A stretch of 64,000 nt of DNA from Salvator merianae (Eukaryota > Chordata > Lepidosauria > Squamata > Teiidae). The notes under the pieces were generated by a model. The model saw only the letters and a list, made by a program, of their open reading frames with translations. It ran no database searches and had not been told where the DNA came from. Location of the stretch: the NCBI GenBank assembly GCA_003586115.2, contig QVOM02000025.1, forward strand, positions 80,687,089 through 80,751,088, in the 5' to 3' direction. This document shows, one piece after another, positions 42,001 through 57,000 of the stretch (within the stretch, counting starts at the first letter, position 1; each line of letters opens with the position of its first letter). The position numbers and the translations under genes were made by a program.

Positions 42001-45000
42001 TAATGCATGCTGTTTGCAGCCATTCAGGCTTACCAGTAGAAATGGGCACCGAGACAGCCCTGTATGTCCATGTCCCTAGTCTACTTGCCTCTGCTGTGTT
42101 GCACAACAGCATTCCAGGTATCGAAAGGCAGAATTTTGTTCAGACTAGCTCTGTTTAATTAAGAAATAGTTTGTTGGAGTCAAGCTCACCACAGCTAATG
42201 GGTTAAAAATGGAAAGACAAGGAACATTATTCCCCTCTTTAGACTCCAGCATAGCCTTACTGGTCTTTTTTGAATCAGACAAGGCATATTTCTTTTCTGC
42301 TGTCCCCGGTCCCACCCCATCTGCTGTTTCGTTTGCTGTCTCCATATTTTACCTGTAAAGACAATAATATAAGGTATCTTCCTTATTAAGTTAACTTGCC
42401 TTGACTTGGTGGCAAAGGGACCGTCACATTGTACACAATGTTCCTGCTCTGTCTCTCTGTAGTAACAAAGGAAAGATGATGTGGCTCTATAGGAGTTATG
42501 TGATCTGCCAGTGCCTGCAAGAGATGAAGATGCTTACATCAGAAATATAAAGGATGGATTAAGGCAGGAGTCTCAAACAGTAACAGTACAAATCTTTGCA
42601 GGCTCAACATGCAGCTTTTGGCTACCAAGCAAAATGTTGGGTGACCATGGGTTGATCACATCGGATCAAGATGTCAGAGAAATTAGGTTGTTGTTTTTTT
42701 ATTAAAAGAAAACAGATCATGGCAGAAAATTATTTATTTATTGGACTTATGCTATATATCACAGATTTAATAAAGATTCTATGTGGTTTACCGACAAAAC
42801 ATAGGCCAGCTCCAGACGCTGGCTGAATCTCACAGCAGCAAGCGATCTTCCAGAGAAAAATCTGGAGGACTTGCACTGTCTGTGCATCTTTTAGTGATGC
42901 ACACATGCAGTTATTCCGCCAGTGTGCTGCCACGACTATTCATGCACAGCTGTCTTTTTTGGCTGCCACACACATGCAGTGGCCACAACGAAAATGGCAG
43001 CTTCATCTAGAAGGTGAGTTATAACACTATTTCAAGAAAACCCTCCACCAGAGTCGGTTTGTCCCAAAACAGGCTATCCCACATTTTAGGGGTGATAGTG
43101 TAGCTATGGTGGAGTTGGTGCAGATACGCGTGGCATTCTCACCACAATGCAGCCATAATAGCACTGCTTTTCCCCCGTTTGGATGGGGCCATAATTCCAG
43201 AACAAAGACACAGATAAAAGCAGTTACAGCTCATGATGAATGAATGCTAGGGACTTTCTCCCTGCCCTGCTGTGTCCATGCAGAAGCAGTCAGATGCTGT
43301 GGGCTCTTCCTTGCCTCCCAGTAATGCACAGGATCAGCAAAGGCAAATTCCTTTGGTAGTCACTGGAATGACGGTGCAAGGTTACCTGTCCCCTTACTGC
43401 TCGATTATAGCTGTGTCTCTGCACTGGCTTAGTTATGAACAAAATCAGCATAGAAGCCCAACTTGTTTGTAGAAACAAGTGCTTCTGTTGAATAAACTAC
43501 ACAGGGACTCTGAAGATAAGGAAGGGAAACTTCCCAAATCGCTAATTTTTAACATTTCTTTAAACAGTTAACATCAAATAACCCAAAATAACAGTTTACA
43601 ACTATACAGAATTAAATAATACAGCAAGTTGTTCCATATTTCCTAAACTAACAGTGCCATTCAATAAATAACAATTCAGAAGTAAGTCCTGCTGAATTCT
43701 AAAGTGGATACAGAATGGCATTTCTAAGCTGTTTCCGCACTTACCTTTAGGACCGCTCCAGATTTTCGTTCTTACTGGAGCAGTCTACCAGCTAGAGCAG
43801 TTTAACTGTCCTGAAACAAAGCCATCTGCACTGGGATGACCGTTCCGGGACAGCCTCTGCACTGGCTCTGAAGCTTGTGCTAGTTTTGGAACTGGCTCTG
43901 AGGGCTCCACTGGCCAGGAATGAAACTTTTGGCGATGCAATAAGACACGCCACTGAAATGGGTTCCCCACGGGAAACTGGAATATGGAGTTGTGTAGCAG
44001 TTGGTACACCACTTAGTCCAGTTTAGCGGCCACTAGTTTACTGATAGACCTTTCTTAAAAGATGTATCAGTATAATGCACTAGACAGCCATTTTGGGCTG
44101 CCTAGTCTGGTCTAAGTTCCACTCAATGAGCATATGGTATACTAGCAGGCCACCTTGGACCACACCAAGTTGCAGAAAGGAGGTTCTTGGACGCCTTGCT
44201 ATGCCACTTTAGCAGTAAGTGTGGAAAGGCCCTTTGTCTCTAAAACATTTTGTATGTGGATTATATGGTAAAAAAAGCCCTCTTAATGTATTTCAAAAAC
44301 ACAGCAAACTGTTTCAGAAAATGAAGCTTTTTGCTTTAGGCTGGACTTACTGTCATGTGGAAAGAAGACCCCAGGGAGACCACAGGTGATTCTGGGCTAT
44401 GCGGCAGGATGGCAATGTTGAGCAGGTGGGTTTCAAGATGCGCTTGTGGCATGGTGGTGCTAGAAACCTGTAGAAGTCACACCAGATGAAAAAAAGCGAA
44501 GCAATTAGCATTTTATGCACCACAACAAACAGGCGTACCTGCTGCCTTCCTGGATTTATTATGTAATTTCTGATTTCTAAAACAGATTAAGCATCTTCAA
44601 AAACTGCTTCCTAAAAAAATACCTTCAGCAGGATTTCTTGTAGTAAAAGCATTTAAACACGAACATTAAACATACCAAACAAATCACAAGGTCTTTCTGC
44701 ACTTACCAATAGTCTGGAATAAATGGCTTTGTAGTTTTCTTCAGGGCTTCTTTGCCTGCATGCTAGTACAGACTAGAGAGGCCCCATCCACTGCTAGTAA
44801 TCATGTCTGCACCAGACTGTGCATAATCCAGATCAGGGGCGTCCTGACCGAGATCATCACTAGTCCTCGACACTGAGGATTACCAGTGTACTAGCATGGG
44901 TAAGTCTGGATCACAGCGGTGTGCAGAAGGCACATGCCTTCATTTTCCGGACTACTGAGAGACCCGTTTCGGAGGTGCAGCTGCACCTCCAAAATGGGTC

Positions 45001-48000
45001 CCCCAGGGGCTCCAAGGCTAGGAACGTTTGTTCCTAGCCATCAGAGCTGTCAGAGGCCAGCTTGAAAATCCGTGTGAGCTTCAGGCCTGGTGCTGGGCTG
45101 GAATAGCCATCACCGTGCAGACAGCACTGTTCCAGTCCAAACCTTGCCATGATCTGGACCAGAGGGCGTACCTAACCTGGGACACACTGATCAGGATCAC
45201 AGCAAGATACGTGCAGAAAGACCAGAATCACTGCTTCCCAGTCAGACCTTGCTGGCGTGGGAGCCTGGACTTCCTATCTAATGCTGCGACAGTTCCTGCC
45301 AGCTGAACTTGGGCGACAGATACCTGTGGCTGTTGTTTTTGAGCATCTGCTGGACTGAGGTTTAGATCAACCAGCACCTACCTGCAACACCTGCTGTTAA
45401 GTTCCCCCCACCCATGGCCAGTCTCCTTTTCACCATGTGTCGTGTCTTTTTTAGATTTTAAGCCTGATGGCAGGGATTTGTCCAAGGTGACAATTCTGAG
45501 CTGCCCTGAGACTATTTCTAGACTGAAGAGCGGCATATAAATGAAACAAATAAATAATAAGTAAATCATCAGCAGCATCTCTTATTAAACACCCTTCCAA
45601 AAAAAAGCCAAGATGACGCACCACAAAACTAAAACAGAATCTACAAAATAAAATGCCAGTATATATTAAAACCATCTGAAAAGAACCACGTACGCATGGA
45701 AGAATTATGTGTGTACAAAGCGTAGCCTGGGCCTCTAGCGAAGGGCGAGATGGGGTTTCCCGATATAATGCAGGCTGATGCTTCATCTTCAGAAGGGTAG
45801 GATGCAGTCAGGTGACTCGGTGACATGGGCAAGATACACACCAGGCCTCCCAGTCCCAACAGCCTTGCAGCTGCAGAACAGAGGTCCTGTAGATGTGAAG
45901 TTTGGGAGGGGCACTTTTGCCCAAGATCAAAAATGACGCTGAAAGTCAGCCATTTTTGGTCCAGGGTAAAAAGAGCTCCCTCTGAAGCAAGGCCTATAAG
46001 GGGAGGAGGCGCTTTGGGGCCCAACAACTGTCCCAAGAGGTATCAGAAGATGCTACAGGTAAGATGAACCCCACGGCAGGTGGAGTTGCCCAGGGGCCAG
46101 ATGGGGATAGATGAGTGTTAATGTACTGCACTATCCCAAGACTGTCCAGATGCTTCTATGCCCTCCTCCTGGGCCAGCTAGGAGATGTCCCTGTGGATTC
46201 AAGCCAAGACAAAAACATGCACCGAGGACAATAATAAACAAACATCAAGTTCATTAGTCAAGGACAGCAGATGCACATGAACCAGGTGGCTCATTGTAGT
46301 GGTTTCTGTGGTCCCTTTGAATTACTGGGCCTCTGGCAAAAAGCAAGTCTTCTAATACTCACTGCTCCTACAGAAGCCACAGTCTAATATTTAATAGTTA
46401 AACTCCACCCTTTTATGCCTAGAATGGATGCCTAGGTACTGCCTTCAGGTTGGAAAGACAGGTAGGATGCATGTAAAAGCCATTCACAGGGAGTCAAGGG
46501 CAGGTGAAGGTTTTGCCTTTGTCTTCTGCTTGAGAATGCCTAGAAACAAGTAGTGGGCCACTGTGTGAAACAGGATGCTGGACTAGATGGGCCGTGGCCT
46601 AATCCAGCAGGGCTCCTCTTATGTTCTTATGTTATGCTTGGCAGAAAATGTTTCACCTAGAACATGGGAGATGAAAGATCTGGTGTCCAATGGGACAAAT
46701 TGGTGAGAGTTCCAGAGTCTAAAAGATACTGCTGAAAAAGCCTGATACCTGGTCCCCTGCTTCCTAACTTCAGTTGTGGGGAATGACATAGAGCTAGTAT
46801 TTGCCTGGCACTATTACAGTGCCATAAATGCCCACCACGTGGGCTGTTACAGACCTGCTTCTATACACGTGTTAAGCGCTGTTTCCACGTGTGCACAGGG
46901 TCTTCAGAACTATGATTTTGGTTGTACTTAGTGTGATGCCAATTGCAAGGGAGGGAAAAACAAGGTTTTCCTATCAGTTGGAGACAGAGAGCTACTCTTA
47001 ACACTAGCTAAAAATACGGCATAAATTCTTAAGTTTGAAGCTGGGCAATGGACCGCTTGATTGGGTGATCAAGGACAAAACATATAACACATGAATTTCT
47101 CAGTTTTAAGTGGAAATTATATCCTATCGAATTTTTACTTTGTTCAATGATGCAGCTTTTTTTAAAAAGATCCAGATGCTCATTCTTTAAAAAGGAGCAA
47201 AACTTTCTCGTGTAGTATGTAGCTGTGAAAAACATGCAAAGGTTTCTTTCCCATCAATCATCCTCTGTTCCTTGGATCACAGGTAACATTTAAGAACTTA
47301 GAACTAGGATCGACTATAAATATTATTAGAATGATAAATCTCGGGGATGTCTAGCTTTAATTTATGATTTTTAAATGCTGCAATAGTCATTTTTAGAAGA
47401 TGGCTGCTGATAGCACAGGGTATGTTAAAAAATTTGATGGATTAAGGACTAGTGAACCATAGCATAGTTGCAAGGCACAGGTTTACCATTCACAAGGTTC
47501 TGGGTTCAGTCCTTGGTATCAGCAAGTACAGAAGGAAGCTGCCACCATTTAATGGAGGCAATACTAGGCTAGGAGAAACAAATGCATAACCCAATATATG
47601 GCAGTGTTTCATATTAAAAGTGTATTAGCAGTGTACTTAAATTTATTGCTAATCTAACTCTGAGTTCTGGAACATATATTTTGTGAATTAGTCAATTGTT
47701 CTTCTTGCTTTATTGATAATGCTGCCACCGCTACCTTTCCACCAAGAAAGGCCATCATTAAAACTTGATTAAAGTTCGCCTGCTTAATATGCAATTAATG
47801 AACTGACAGATTAACTGCATTTTAGCTTAGAGGCAAAGCACATCTTCTGTATTCAAAGGGTATCAGATTTGATTTCCTTGTAATCTCCAGTTAAACTGAT
47901 CTCAGATAATAAGAGTGGGGAATAGAGCGATGGAGGTAGACCCCAGAGCAATAACGTCACACAAGATTTAAAATCTCATGCAGCATAAAGCTGAATGGAT

Positions 48001-51000
48001 GGACAACTTCCTTCCTTCCACACTGTCAAGTAGATACTATCTTCTGTCTTATGGTCCTGCGGTCTTGGGCCTTAAAGGTCCCATGTGGAAGTTCAGCCAC
48101 GTTTGCTAAGTGTCAAAACACATTCCAGGGTTTTAGAAGATTAGCAAGCAATTTCTACTGAAAAGATAGACATGTTGCCCCAGGAAGGAGAAGATAGCTG
48201 CCCGGGAAGGAGAAGTCGAGAGGCTGAGGATATTCTCCAGAATTCCCACGTGACAAAGCACAAGAAAGCTGGTCATCGAGGCTTGAAGGGCGATGAAGAT
48301 GACCTGGGAGGTCTTCGTGCCCTTTCTTCCTATTAATACTTTTGGGGCTAGCGCCCTCTGGCGTTGGGCAGGGTTGAAAGGAGGCAAGCAACTCATAGGT
48401 GCATTCCTCCTGATGACTGACTTAGGAGAAGTGACGTTCCTTGGAGAACAGCTTACTGATATCCTCCTGAAAAAGAACAGTAGCCCAGATCTTGGAAGGC
48501 TAACCCTTTGGGTTTACAGTTTCTCTGACTCTTAGCCAAAGAGGCCAACAAGATTATGGGAGTTGTAGTCCAAAAAGGCTTATCCCCCAACTCAACACTG
48601 TATAGAAGACACCATTAGGTAGTCAGTCACATACACAAGCATTTGGTTTGGGGTATCATAAAAAGAGAGCATATTATTATAGATTTGTGGGATTTTCTGC
48701 CTCAGATTCCAACAAAAGTTTGTCAGTTTTGGGGTATGAGGGGGCAGGGCAAAGTGCCATGCAGTCTCCCATTACAAGTATTATGTGTATTGGGTCCTTT
48801 CTGGAACTGGATGAGGTCTATAGTACTCATGAAATATAATGCTGTGAAGCCAAATGAACTTGGCCAAGGGATTAGTTTCTCAGAAGACACACCTCGAAAA
48901 GTCTCAGAAGGATTTAGTCTGCCTGAATTTTGTAGCAGATTGGCGACATGCTTCCTGAATGTAAAAAGTCTTAGAAGTACTGTGATAAGCAATTGTAATT
49001 TAGCATAACAAAATAAAACAGTGTAGCTATTCAGCAATTTTAGTGAAGGATGCCCAATCTCTTAAGCAGCACGAAATGCCTCGGCATCTAAAAAACATTT
49101 TCTCCTCTAAGGCAAGAGAAAACCCGTGTGTTTGTGCTGTTTTTCAGACCGCAGCCAAGCCTTTTATCAACGAACCCCTGGAAACAGTGACATAAACATT
49201 CCAATAAATAAATATTAAATACATAAATTGACTTGTGGGATCAGTTTTATTAGAGGTCACTGGAAATGCAGTTCCCAGAATACTCACAAAAAATAATTTA
49301 TCTGCATTTTCTCTGCAGCAGCAATCCATTCATCAGAATCCCAGCAGACAGATTATACTTTGTGACAGGACTTTGTGACAGACACAGCTTTTTTTCATAG
49401 TACAGTTTACCACACAATTAGGGCCACACTCCTAAGATGCCATAGCAAAAACAGAAAGCAAAAAATCCACTCCTCTGTCATGCAAAACGCATACAAGCTA
49501 AGAGCAACACAGCCATTAAATTAAAGATTAGCTTGCTCAACATCCAGCACTTCAACACTTTCTCATTATCACTTATGTTAATTACCTCAGAAATTACCTT
49601 AATTGCCTCCCCAGTGCTACAGTAATAGCTTCTACATGGTAAACCAAATGCACAAAATATTGCATGCAAGCATTCAAGTTAGTTTAGCCTTCTAGAAGAG
49701 TGTTAAACCTTCTGGGCAAATGAGAAGAGCCTTGCCCAGAGATATAATTGACATTTTTTAGTCTCTTAGGAACATGGGCTTGATAGCAGAACATGATTAT
49801 ATGCCTGCAGGGACTCTGCAAACAACTACTATTATGATAAGAACTTCATGCCATTCCTAATACATGACTTCTGGGTAGGAAACAATTCAAACACTTCTAC
49901 AAATGACACCAAAGAAGCACTAATTATAACACACTGACATAACATACCTGGAAGCGGAAGGAGTCGCTTTCTGTTTCAGATCCAGAATGCCGATACCATA
50001 TGACACCTTCATTGATGTCCTGTTGGGTGAATGACATGGTGGGTGTAGCCGCTCTTCCATTGGGCAGAGGCTGCCATTCTAGCCCGGGGTCATCAGCAGG
50101 CATGGGGACCAGAAACACTACTTCACCTGAGCAAGCAGAGACAAAGAGTGAAACTACCTTTCAGGCAAGGATTGTCAGGTAATGGTTACCAGATGTGAAC
50201 TAGAACATTCATCTCTGTTGCAGGTAAAGAACCATCGGACTTAACCCTTTTGGAAATAAAAATGCGATTTTGCCATTTTCAGCTTTGCTGTTGGTTCTTG
50301 TCAACAGGAAGAGACACACATTGTGCAAGAATAAGGCTGCATGTACACACTGTTAAAAAGGCATGTGGGAACATTCACATACTACTAGCCTTCCCCTCCT
50401 CTCTCTCATGAACACACTAGGCTAGAAGAGATGAACTGGAGATGAGATGAGAACACAAAGGCCACACATGATGTCTCTAAAAGCACTTTTAAGCCACATT
50501 TTCTGCTTTGTGTGAATGCAACCTTGGAGATGACAGAGACATTTTGCAGGTCTATGGTGCTTTTGAGTTGGTTCTGCTACATGGGAATGCAATGTAAGTC
50601 TGTTCCTCCTTAAATTTCCAGGTGGACCTTCCAATATGGCTTTTTCCGACCTGATCCAGTTAGAACCTGACCATGGCCGACATCTAAAAATGTTTTTTTC
50701 TTGTGATGGTAATGGTATATTCATAAGAAGGTTTTTTTCTCATGAGAACAGATTCTTGGACGCTACTTTACGATCAGTCTTTTCTTTAGAATTCTGTTTT
50801 GGTAGAATTTATTGGCTAACATATGGTTTAGAAACCAGCAAAGTAGCTATTTTTCTTGCTGAATTTTAAAAGCTTCACAGATATTGCCTGATTACTAGCA
50901 ATAGCTGCTGCCTGGCCACAGAAATTGTCAAACCAATTAACCTAGCCATAGAAAAAACTGGAAAAAAACCCAGGTGTATCTGATGTCTGACAGATTTTCT

Positions 51001-54000
51001 ACATCTTTTGGCAACCCTGATTTGGCTGTAGCTTCCTGCATTATTCCTTTGCCATGCATGTATCTCCAAATAAAGTGATCTTTAGAAAGAACATCAGATG
51101 TTATTCACGCCCACTGTTCCAAACAAGAAAGGAACTTTTGCAGATGATTCTAGGGAAGTGAAACAACAGTTAGATTAATCAAGGAGCACCTGTAGACAAT
51201 AGAGAGAAATAACACCAGAACAATCTACTATAACAAGCTCACCTGTCTGGATATGGGGCCAGCTCCAGATGCCAGCTGAATAAAGTGCCAACAGATGATA
51301 TTCCAGAGAAAAGCTCCTCTGGAATATTGCCTGCTGTCCTGACAGTGTGAGGACTGCATCGTTTTTGTGCTTTTGGAGGCTGACCACCATGCATGCGTGG
51401 TCGTCTTTTCAGCCCACACACATAGGAGGTGGACATGCACACCTGGGTATTGAAATACCCAGATGTGCATGATCACGACCACCATGCATGAATGGCCACC
51501 TTTTCCGGCCCACACACATGCACAGTGGGTTGAACAACGATGGCGCCCCCATCCACAAGGTAAGTTTTAGCGCTATTTTGGGAAAACCCTCCACGAGAGA
51601 CAGGTTTTCCTAAAATAAGCTACTGCATGTTTTTGCGTGGGGGGGATATAGCCACAGATATGTGTGGCAACCCCACCACAGTGGCATCATATTGGCACTA
51701 TATTTCCCCCATCTGGATGCAGCCTGAGTTTGTGTTCAGACATCCATGAAGGGCATACTTGGGCTGACAGGAAGAAGCACCCAGGGCTTCAGACACCAGA
51801 ACACTCATCCTCACAGAGGCCAGCAAATCAGGGAAAGCCCATTTCCCAGAAACAGTCCCTTCTGAGCTACAATTACCTAGATAGTATTATCTCTAAAGTG
51901 GAGACTGGTGCCATACACACACACACACACTGGAGCTTTTCTAGTCAGCAGAACAGCAGTTCCACCAGGCACAGCCAATCCTGGAAATCTCAGAGAACTA
52001 CAGGCTAGGGTCCAGCACTGATTCGGTTCTGTCCTGCAGACTTAGGCAAGACTAGATAGCTGTCTATTAACAAGGTCAACATATACCATCACAGTCATAA
52101 ATACAGTAATTAGGTCCAGAGGATCCATCTGGTCTGGAAAAGTCTCTCCTTTATCAGCTTTAGGGTCAGAAATAGCTATATCTTTCTGGGCTTTCCTCTT
52201 AACAAAGCAAGGGGGTCTCTCTGAAAGCAATTAATGCAGAGCACCAGCAAATTGGAAGGAATCCTGGGTAGAGGAGCACGAGCATAATTCTCCTGGCTGT
52301 GAAATCAAAGACATCCTAAAGACATTGTCCAAAACTGAGGATTTTATAAGAAAGATTCTAGTATTTACACAGGAAAACTGGCATGGGATTAGGGATTGCC
52401 TCAGATATGTTCCTAGGCAAAAGAACAAGAAAGGGTGAGAATAACCCTTATTTGAGGGCTCTTCCTAATCTTGATGGGAAGCAGAGCTCGCTTCCTCCTA
52501 ATCCCATTTCTACATCCTTAATAGATGTCACTGCTTTTGACTGGATTCTCCCTGCAGTTGCTAAGTTTGAAGAATACTTAAGGAACTACCAACTTTCCCA
52601 ACTTGCACAATCCTCTTGCAATCAATGATATCAACATGGAAGGCAAGCAACAAGGAGTAGGAAAAATGGTTTGGGGTTGGTTCTTTCATCTCCTCTCATG
52701 AGGCTGCCCAAACCCCTAAACTCTAAACTGCTTTTACATCATTCTGCATCTTTTGCACTCCTGATGCCATGCATGGGCTGCCATTTAAGAAAGCTGGTAG
52801 TTCAAAAAAGAGAAACATAGGAACATAAAAGGAGCCTTGCTGGATCAGGCCACGGTCCATCTAGTCCAGCATCCTGTCTCAAACAGTGCCCCCCCCCCCA
52901 GTTGCTTCTGGACATCCACAGAAGATAAAGGCAAAACCTTCACCTGGTCTTGACTCCTGCAAATGGCCTTTAGAGGCATCTTGCCTGCTTCTCCAGAAAT
53001 GAATAAGTCACTGGTAATTTCTCTCTATTCACCTTATCCATACCGTGCATGATTTTATATACTTCATTCAGGTCTTCTCTTAAATACCGTTTTTCAAGGC
53101 TGAAGAGGCCAAAGCGTTGCAGCCTTTATAAATCTATGGTGAGACCACACTTGGAATATTGTGTAGAAGTCTGGTCACCTCACCTCAGAAAGGGAGAATG
53201 TCAAAATGTCCGTTCCATGCTGCCTTGTTCCTGCATCCCTTGAGTGCCCATCTACTCCAATTAGAGCAAAGATGGCTGTTTGAAGCTACTGAAAATGGCA
53301 CGGTTTCTGCTCCATTCCCATGGAGACACTTCTACAGTGTCTCAGTGCAGGCTCAGCCTCTGATCCCTCTAAGTTCTTTGATGCCAGCCAAATTTTCTTC
53401 GCATTTATGAGGCAGAAGAAGTTGGAAGGGAGGGAGCTAAGTGTTCCTCACAGAAGAAATAATATCTGAAGCTCTTCCAAAGCTGTGTAAAGCCTGTACC
53501 CTTCAAGCATTATTACCGAGGTTGGGATAACTTTCAGCAGAAATTCTATCAAACTGACAATAATGTCGGGATTCAGTAATAATGCCACTGGCTGCAGTTG
53601 TCCTCTGGGCTGGTGACGAAGCACAACTGTTCATGCCCATAATCAGGTGTGACACTGAATTTAGAGAATCCATTATACCGACATGTTTGTGTTAGTGACA
53701 GATCGAGTTCCCCTGGGGTTTCCGCAATGTCTATTTAATATCTGAACTACTAAATTATTTAAAATGCATACATCTCAATTAAATAAACCCACACACCAAG
53801 CCAATCTGCCGTGTAATTGATATCTCTCCCTCTGCACATTTCCCAACTCTTGTAAATCATGCTGCTGTAGCTAAATTTAGCTTGAATCATTGCTAGAGGG
53901 GAAAAAATCATCTGTGCCTGACCAAAAGTGGTAATAATAACCTAACGCAAGACTTTGAGGAATAGACAGGAGAAGTGAAAATGGAGCCAGAAGATCTGGC

Positions 54001-57000
54001 GAGAACAGTCTGAAAAGGTCGGGAAAATTTGACTGATAGATGAAGTACCCCAAAGGGGAGAGAGATACTTCAGGATCACTGGTGTGCCACCTGTGGCCTT
54101 ACGTCACATACCAGGGTTCCTCTCAGCAAGGAGGCCCGCCTTACCAATGAACAGGGGCACCCAGCACAAGCAAGCACAAAGGAAAGCTCCTTTCTCATGA
54201 GCACCAATTCACAGAATTCATTTAAAGACATTGTGTAGACTTTAAACAAAGCTGGCAAACCAGTACATGGACTTGGAAGGTGTATTTACTTATTAATTTG
54301 ATTTCTAATGTCCAAGGAGTTCTTCCACAATCTTTACCCCCTGGTCTATTCTGTTCTCCTCACACCCTCCACAATGCAAATGTCCACATTTAAGCTAATC
54401 TTTAGATTCTTAGCCATGCTCAGTGGCAATCATTTTGTCTCCAGCATTCTAATGATCCCATTCTACGGTGGAACAGACCATGCAGTGTGGCAGCCACCCA
54501 CCCTGCAAGGGCTGGAACAGCCCAGAACTGGGCTTCCAGTGCTTGCAGTGTGAACACTGCCACCTGCCATGACAGCGGCCGTGGAAATGTCCGGCCACTG
54601 CCATGGCAACCAGGGATGTGCTGTGGAACTGTGTAGACACAGCCGCACGGCGCCCTGCAGCATTCACACCCAGAAGTAGGTGCAAACGCTGTGTCCTGGG
54701 AGCAGTTCTGTTGTTCTCAGTACCACTGTGGACAACAATTTAGCTGTCCACAGCTAGTAGCCTTCAGGAGCATCTGCAGATGCTCCCCAACACTTGGGTC
54801 TCCACAAAATGCAGATGCACTGTGTTAGTGAACATCCGGATGCTTACTAGCACTTAAGTGCAAACAGGCCCCTGCTCTCTACCCTCGCTCCAAGTTCAGG
54901 AACCCCTGGTATAATTAGAAAGTGTGGTGGGGTAGACTGAGGCAGGGCCTGGAGTCTTGATATGATATTGCTAAACTATGTATTGGTCCACTGTGGATTA
55001 GCACAGTTTGGTACAAAGACAAGATGTCAGTTGACACTTTGGCCCACCTCACTGAAAGAAATGTAGTTCAGGGGCAGAGGTATGTTCTGAATGCAGAAGG
55101 CCCAAATTTAAGTCCATAGCACATCCAAGTATTTACTCATGCACAAGAAAGAAGGAACTGCAGAACCAAGAACTCTTGAAATTTGCAGAAGTGCATTCAA
55201 TCTTTAAAAAATAAAAAGTCATCCAAAGAGGCACAGCAGGAAGATCTTAAAGGCATGGAGCTCAGCTTTCAACTCTCTTGAACCTCACCTTCAAAGCTTT
55301 CTCTAGTTCTGGATGGGCTTTCATCTAAAAGAAGACGGTGTCAGGTTGTATCCACTCCACCATGGAGAAAGCTGTCTCTGAGGTGAGATCAGGGAGATCT
55401 GCCATGGAGCAGGAGACATGCCATTTACATGGTCAACATCTCCCAAGCCCAGAATCTTCGAAGCCATAAAATGAAAGTTTTGTAGCTTTGAAAGTTTCTG
55501 CACAGCCTGGCTTAGCCACACAGTAAATGGCTCTGGAAGTCAGCCATTTTCTGTCCAGCATTAAAGTGTGCCAGGCAGAAAATCACCCCCAGTGGGTTAT
55601 CCCCACCACTTTGCACAGCAGTGATGGGGCAAATGAGGGCATAATCCAGTCTTGGAGCAATTTATCAAGATCTGCATTTAGGTCACCTCCAAGGGCAGAT
55701 TTTGCATCTTGTGTCATGCCCTTTCCTGACACAGCCAGTTGGCACATAAGTGCACAACAGGCAGTGCCCACTTCTTCCAATAGCTTGAAGTTTGAACCTG
55801 CTTTTTCTTTTTGCTTCATGCACAGTTCAGTTCTGGCTAATGTGTGCATCATCTCCTACATTCAGTGGGGCTTCATGAGACTTGGAACAGAATTTCAGCC
55901 CTATGAGTACCTCATCTACCATTAGGTCTATCTATTGTAGCCTCATAAATTACTGCCTTTTAGCTGCCTTCCCTCCATCACACTGGATAGGACAGGTGAG
56001 GCCACCAATGCATAAACAAATTATATGTCCCTGTCTAAAGAAGTTTGTAACAATCAATAAGGAGAACACAAAGTCAGGAGACAAATTCAACCATGCTAAG
56101 CTACCATACTGGGGGAACAGGACATGGATCTCGTTGATTTATTTAACACATTTCTAAACCATTTCTTTATTTCATTAAATCTTGAAGCAGTTTAAAATAA
56201 AACCCCACTGCCTAGAAGCTCCCAGGCAGGTGGCTTTCATCCCTGGATTCAACTAGAAGAACATATGGTATAGTAGAGGCTATATCTGGATCAGCCTCTA
56301 AAACCCAAGAACATCCCAGCACCATATTGGGATTGCCACACATATCCACAGCAACACCAAAGTTGTCCCGGGATATAGAGGCAACTCGGGGTTTCCCACA
56401 TAACAAGAGAAATTACCAAGTCTGGGTGCTTGTTTCTGGGTTTTCTTTACAAGCACCAGGTGAAACTGGATGAGAATAACCACTGCACAAGTGCAGGAGT
56501 GGGCGCTTGCACAGTTCTGGGCATTTCACAATTGGAAGTACTGCAGGGGCAAGTGCCAGAACAGTAAGGGCCCAGGCCTGTCCCAGGATATCACCCTGCT
56601 GTCTTGACACGGACGGCAAGAGGCAGCTGCAGGATCTAAAGAAGATCCTGCACTTTCTTCTCGGTGTCTAGAGGCAGCCCGAGAGAGCTCAGTAAAACTT
56701 GGGAAAAAAAAAAACCTTTGAAGGAAATCTAGTTTCCCTCTGAAGCCCTTCAAAACAAGGTTCATAAGTCTTTTGTTCTTCCCAAGCTGCCCTCAGAAGA
56801 CAAGTGCAGCAGCTACGGGGCTTTTCCAAGTGTCCATCATCACTGAGGACTTCAGAGAGAAACCAACCTTTTATTAATGTTTTTGTAGTGATTTTACTAA
56901 GAACTGCCCTGAGGCCTTCAGGTATAGTGTAAGATGGATGGATGGATGGATGGATGGATGGATAGACAGACACCCCCCCACACAGGCAGATGATAGATTT

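Noticed and set aside
45451..46067. Overlapping frames of 80-131 codons
   Set aside because: Both strands are open, there is no recognisable motif, and no splice or start context supports a gene.
55527..55925. 132-codon plus-strand frame and 89-codon minus-strand frame
   Set aside because: Mutual shadows without family features. This is likely an intronic coincidence or old repeat.
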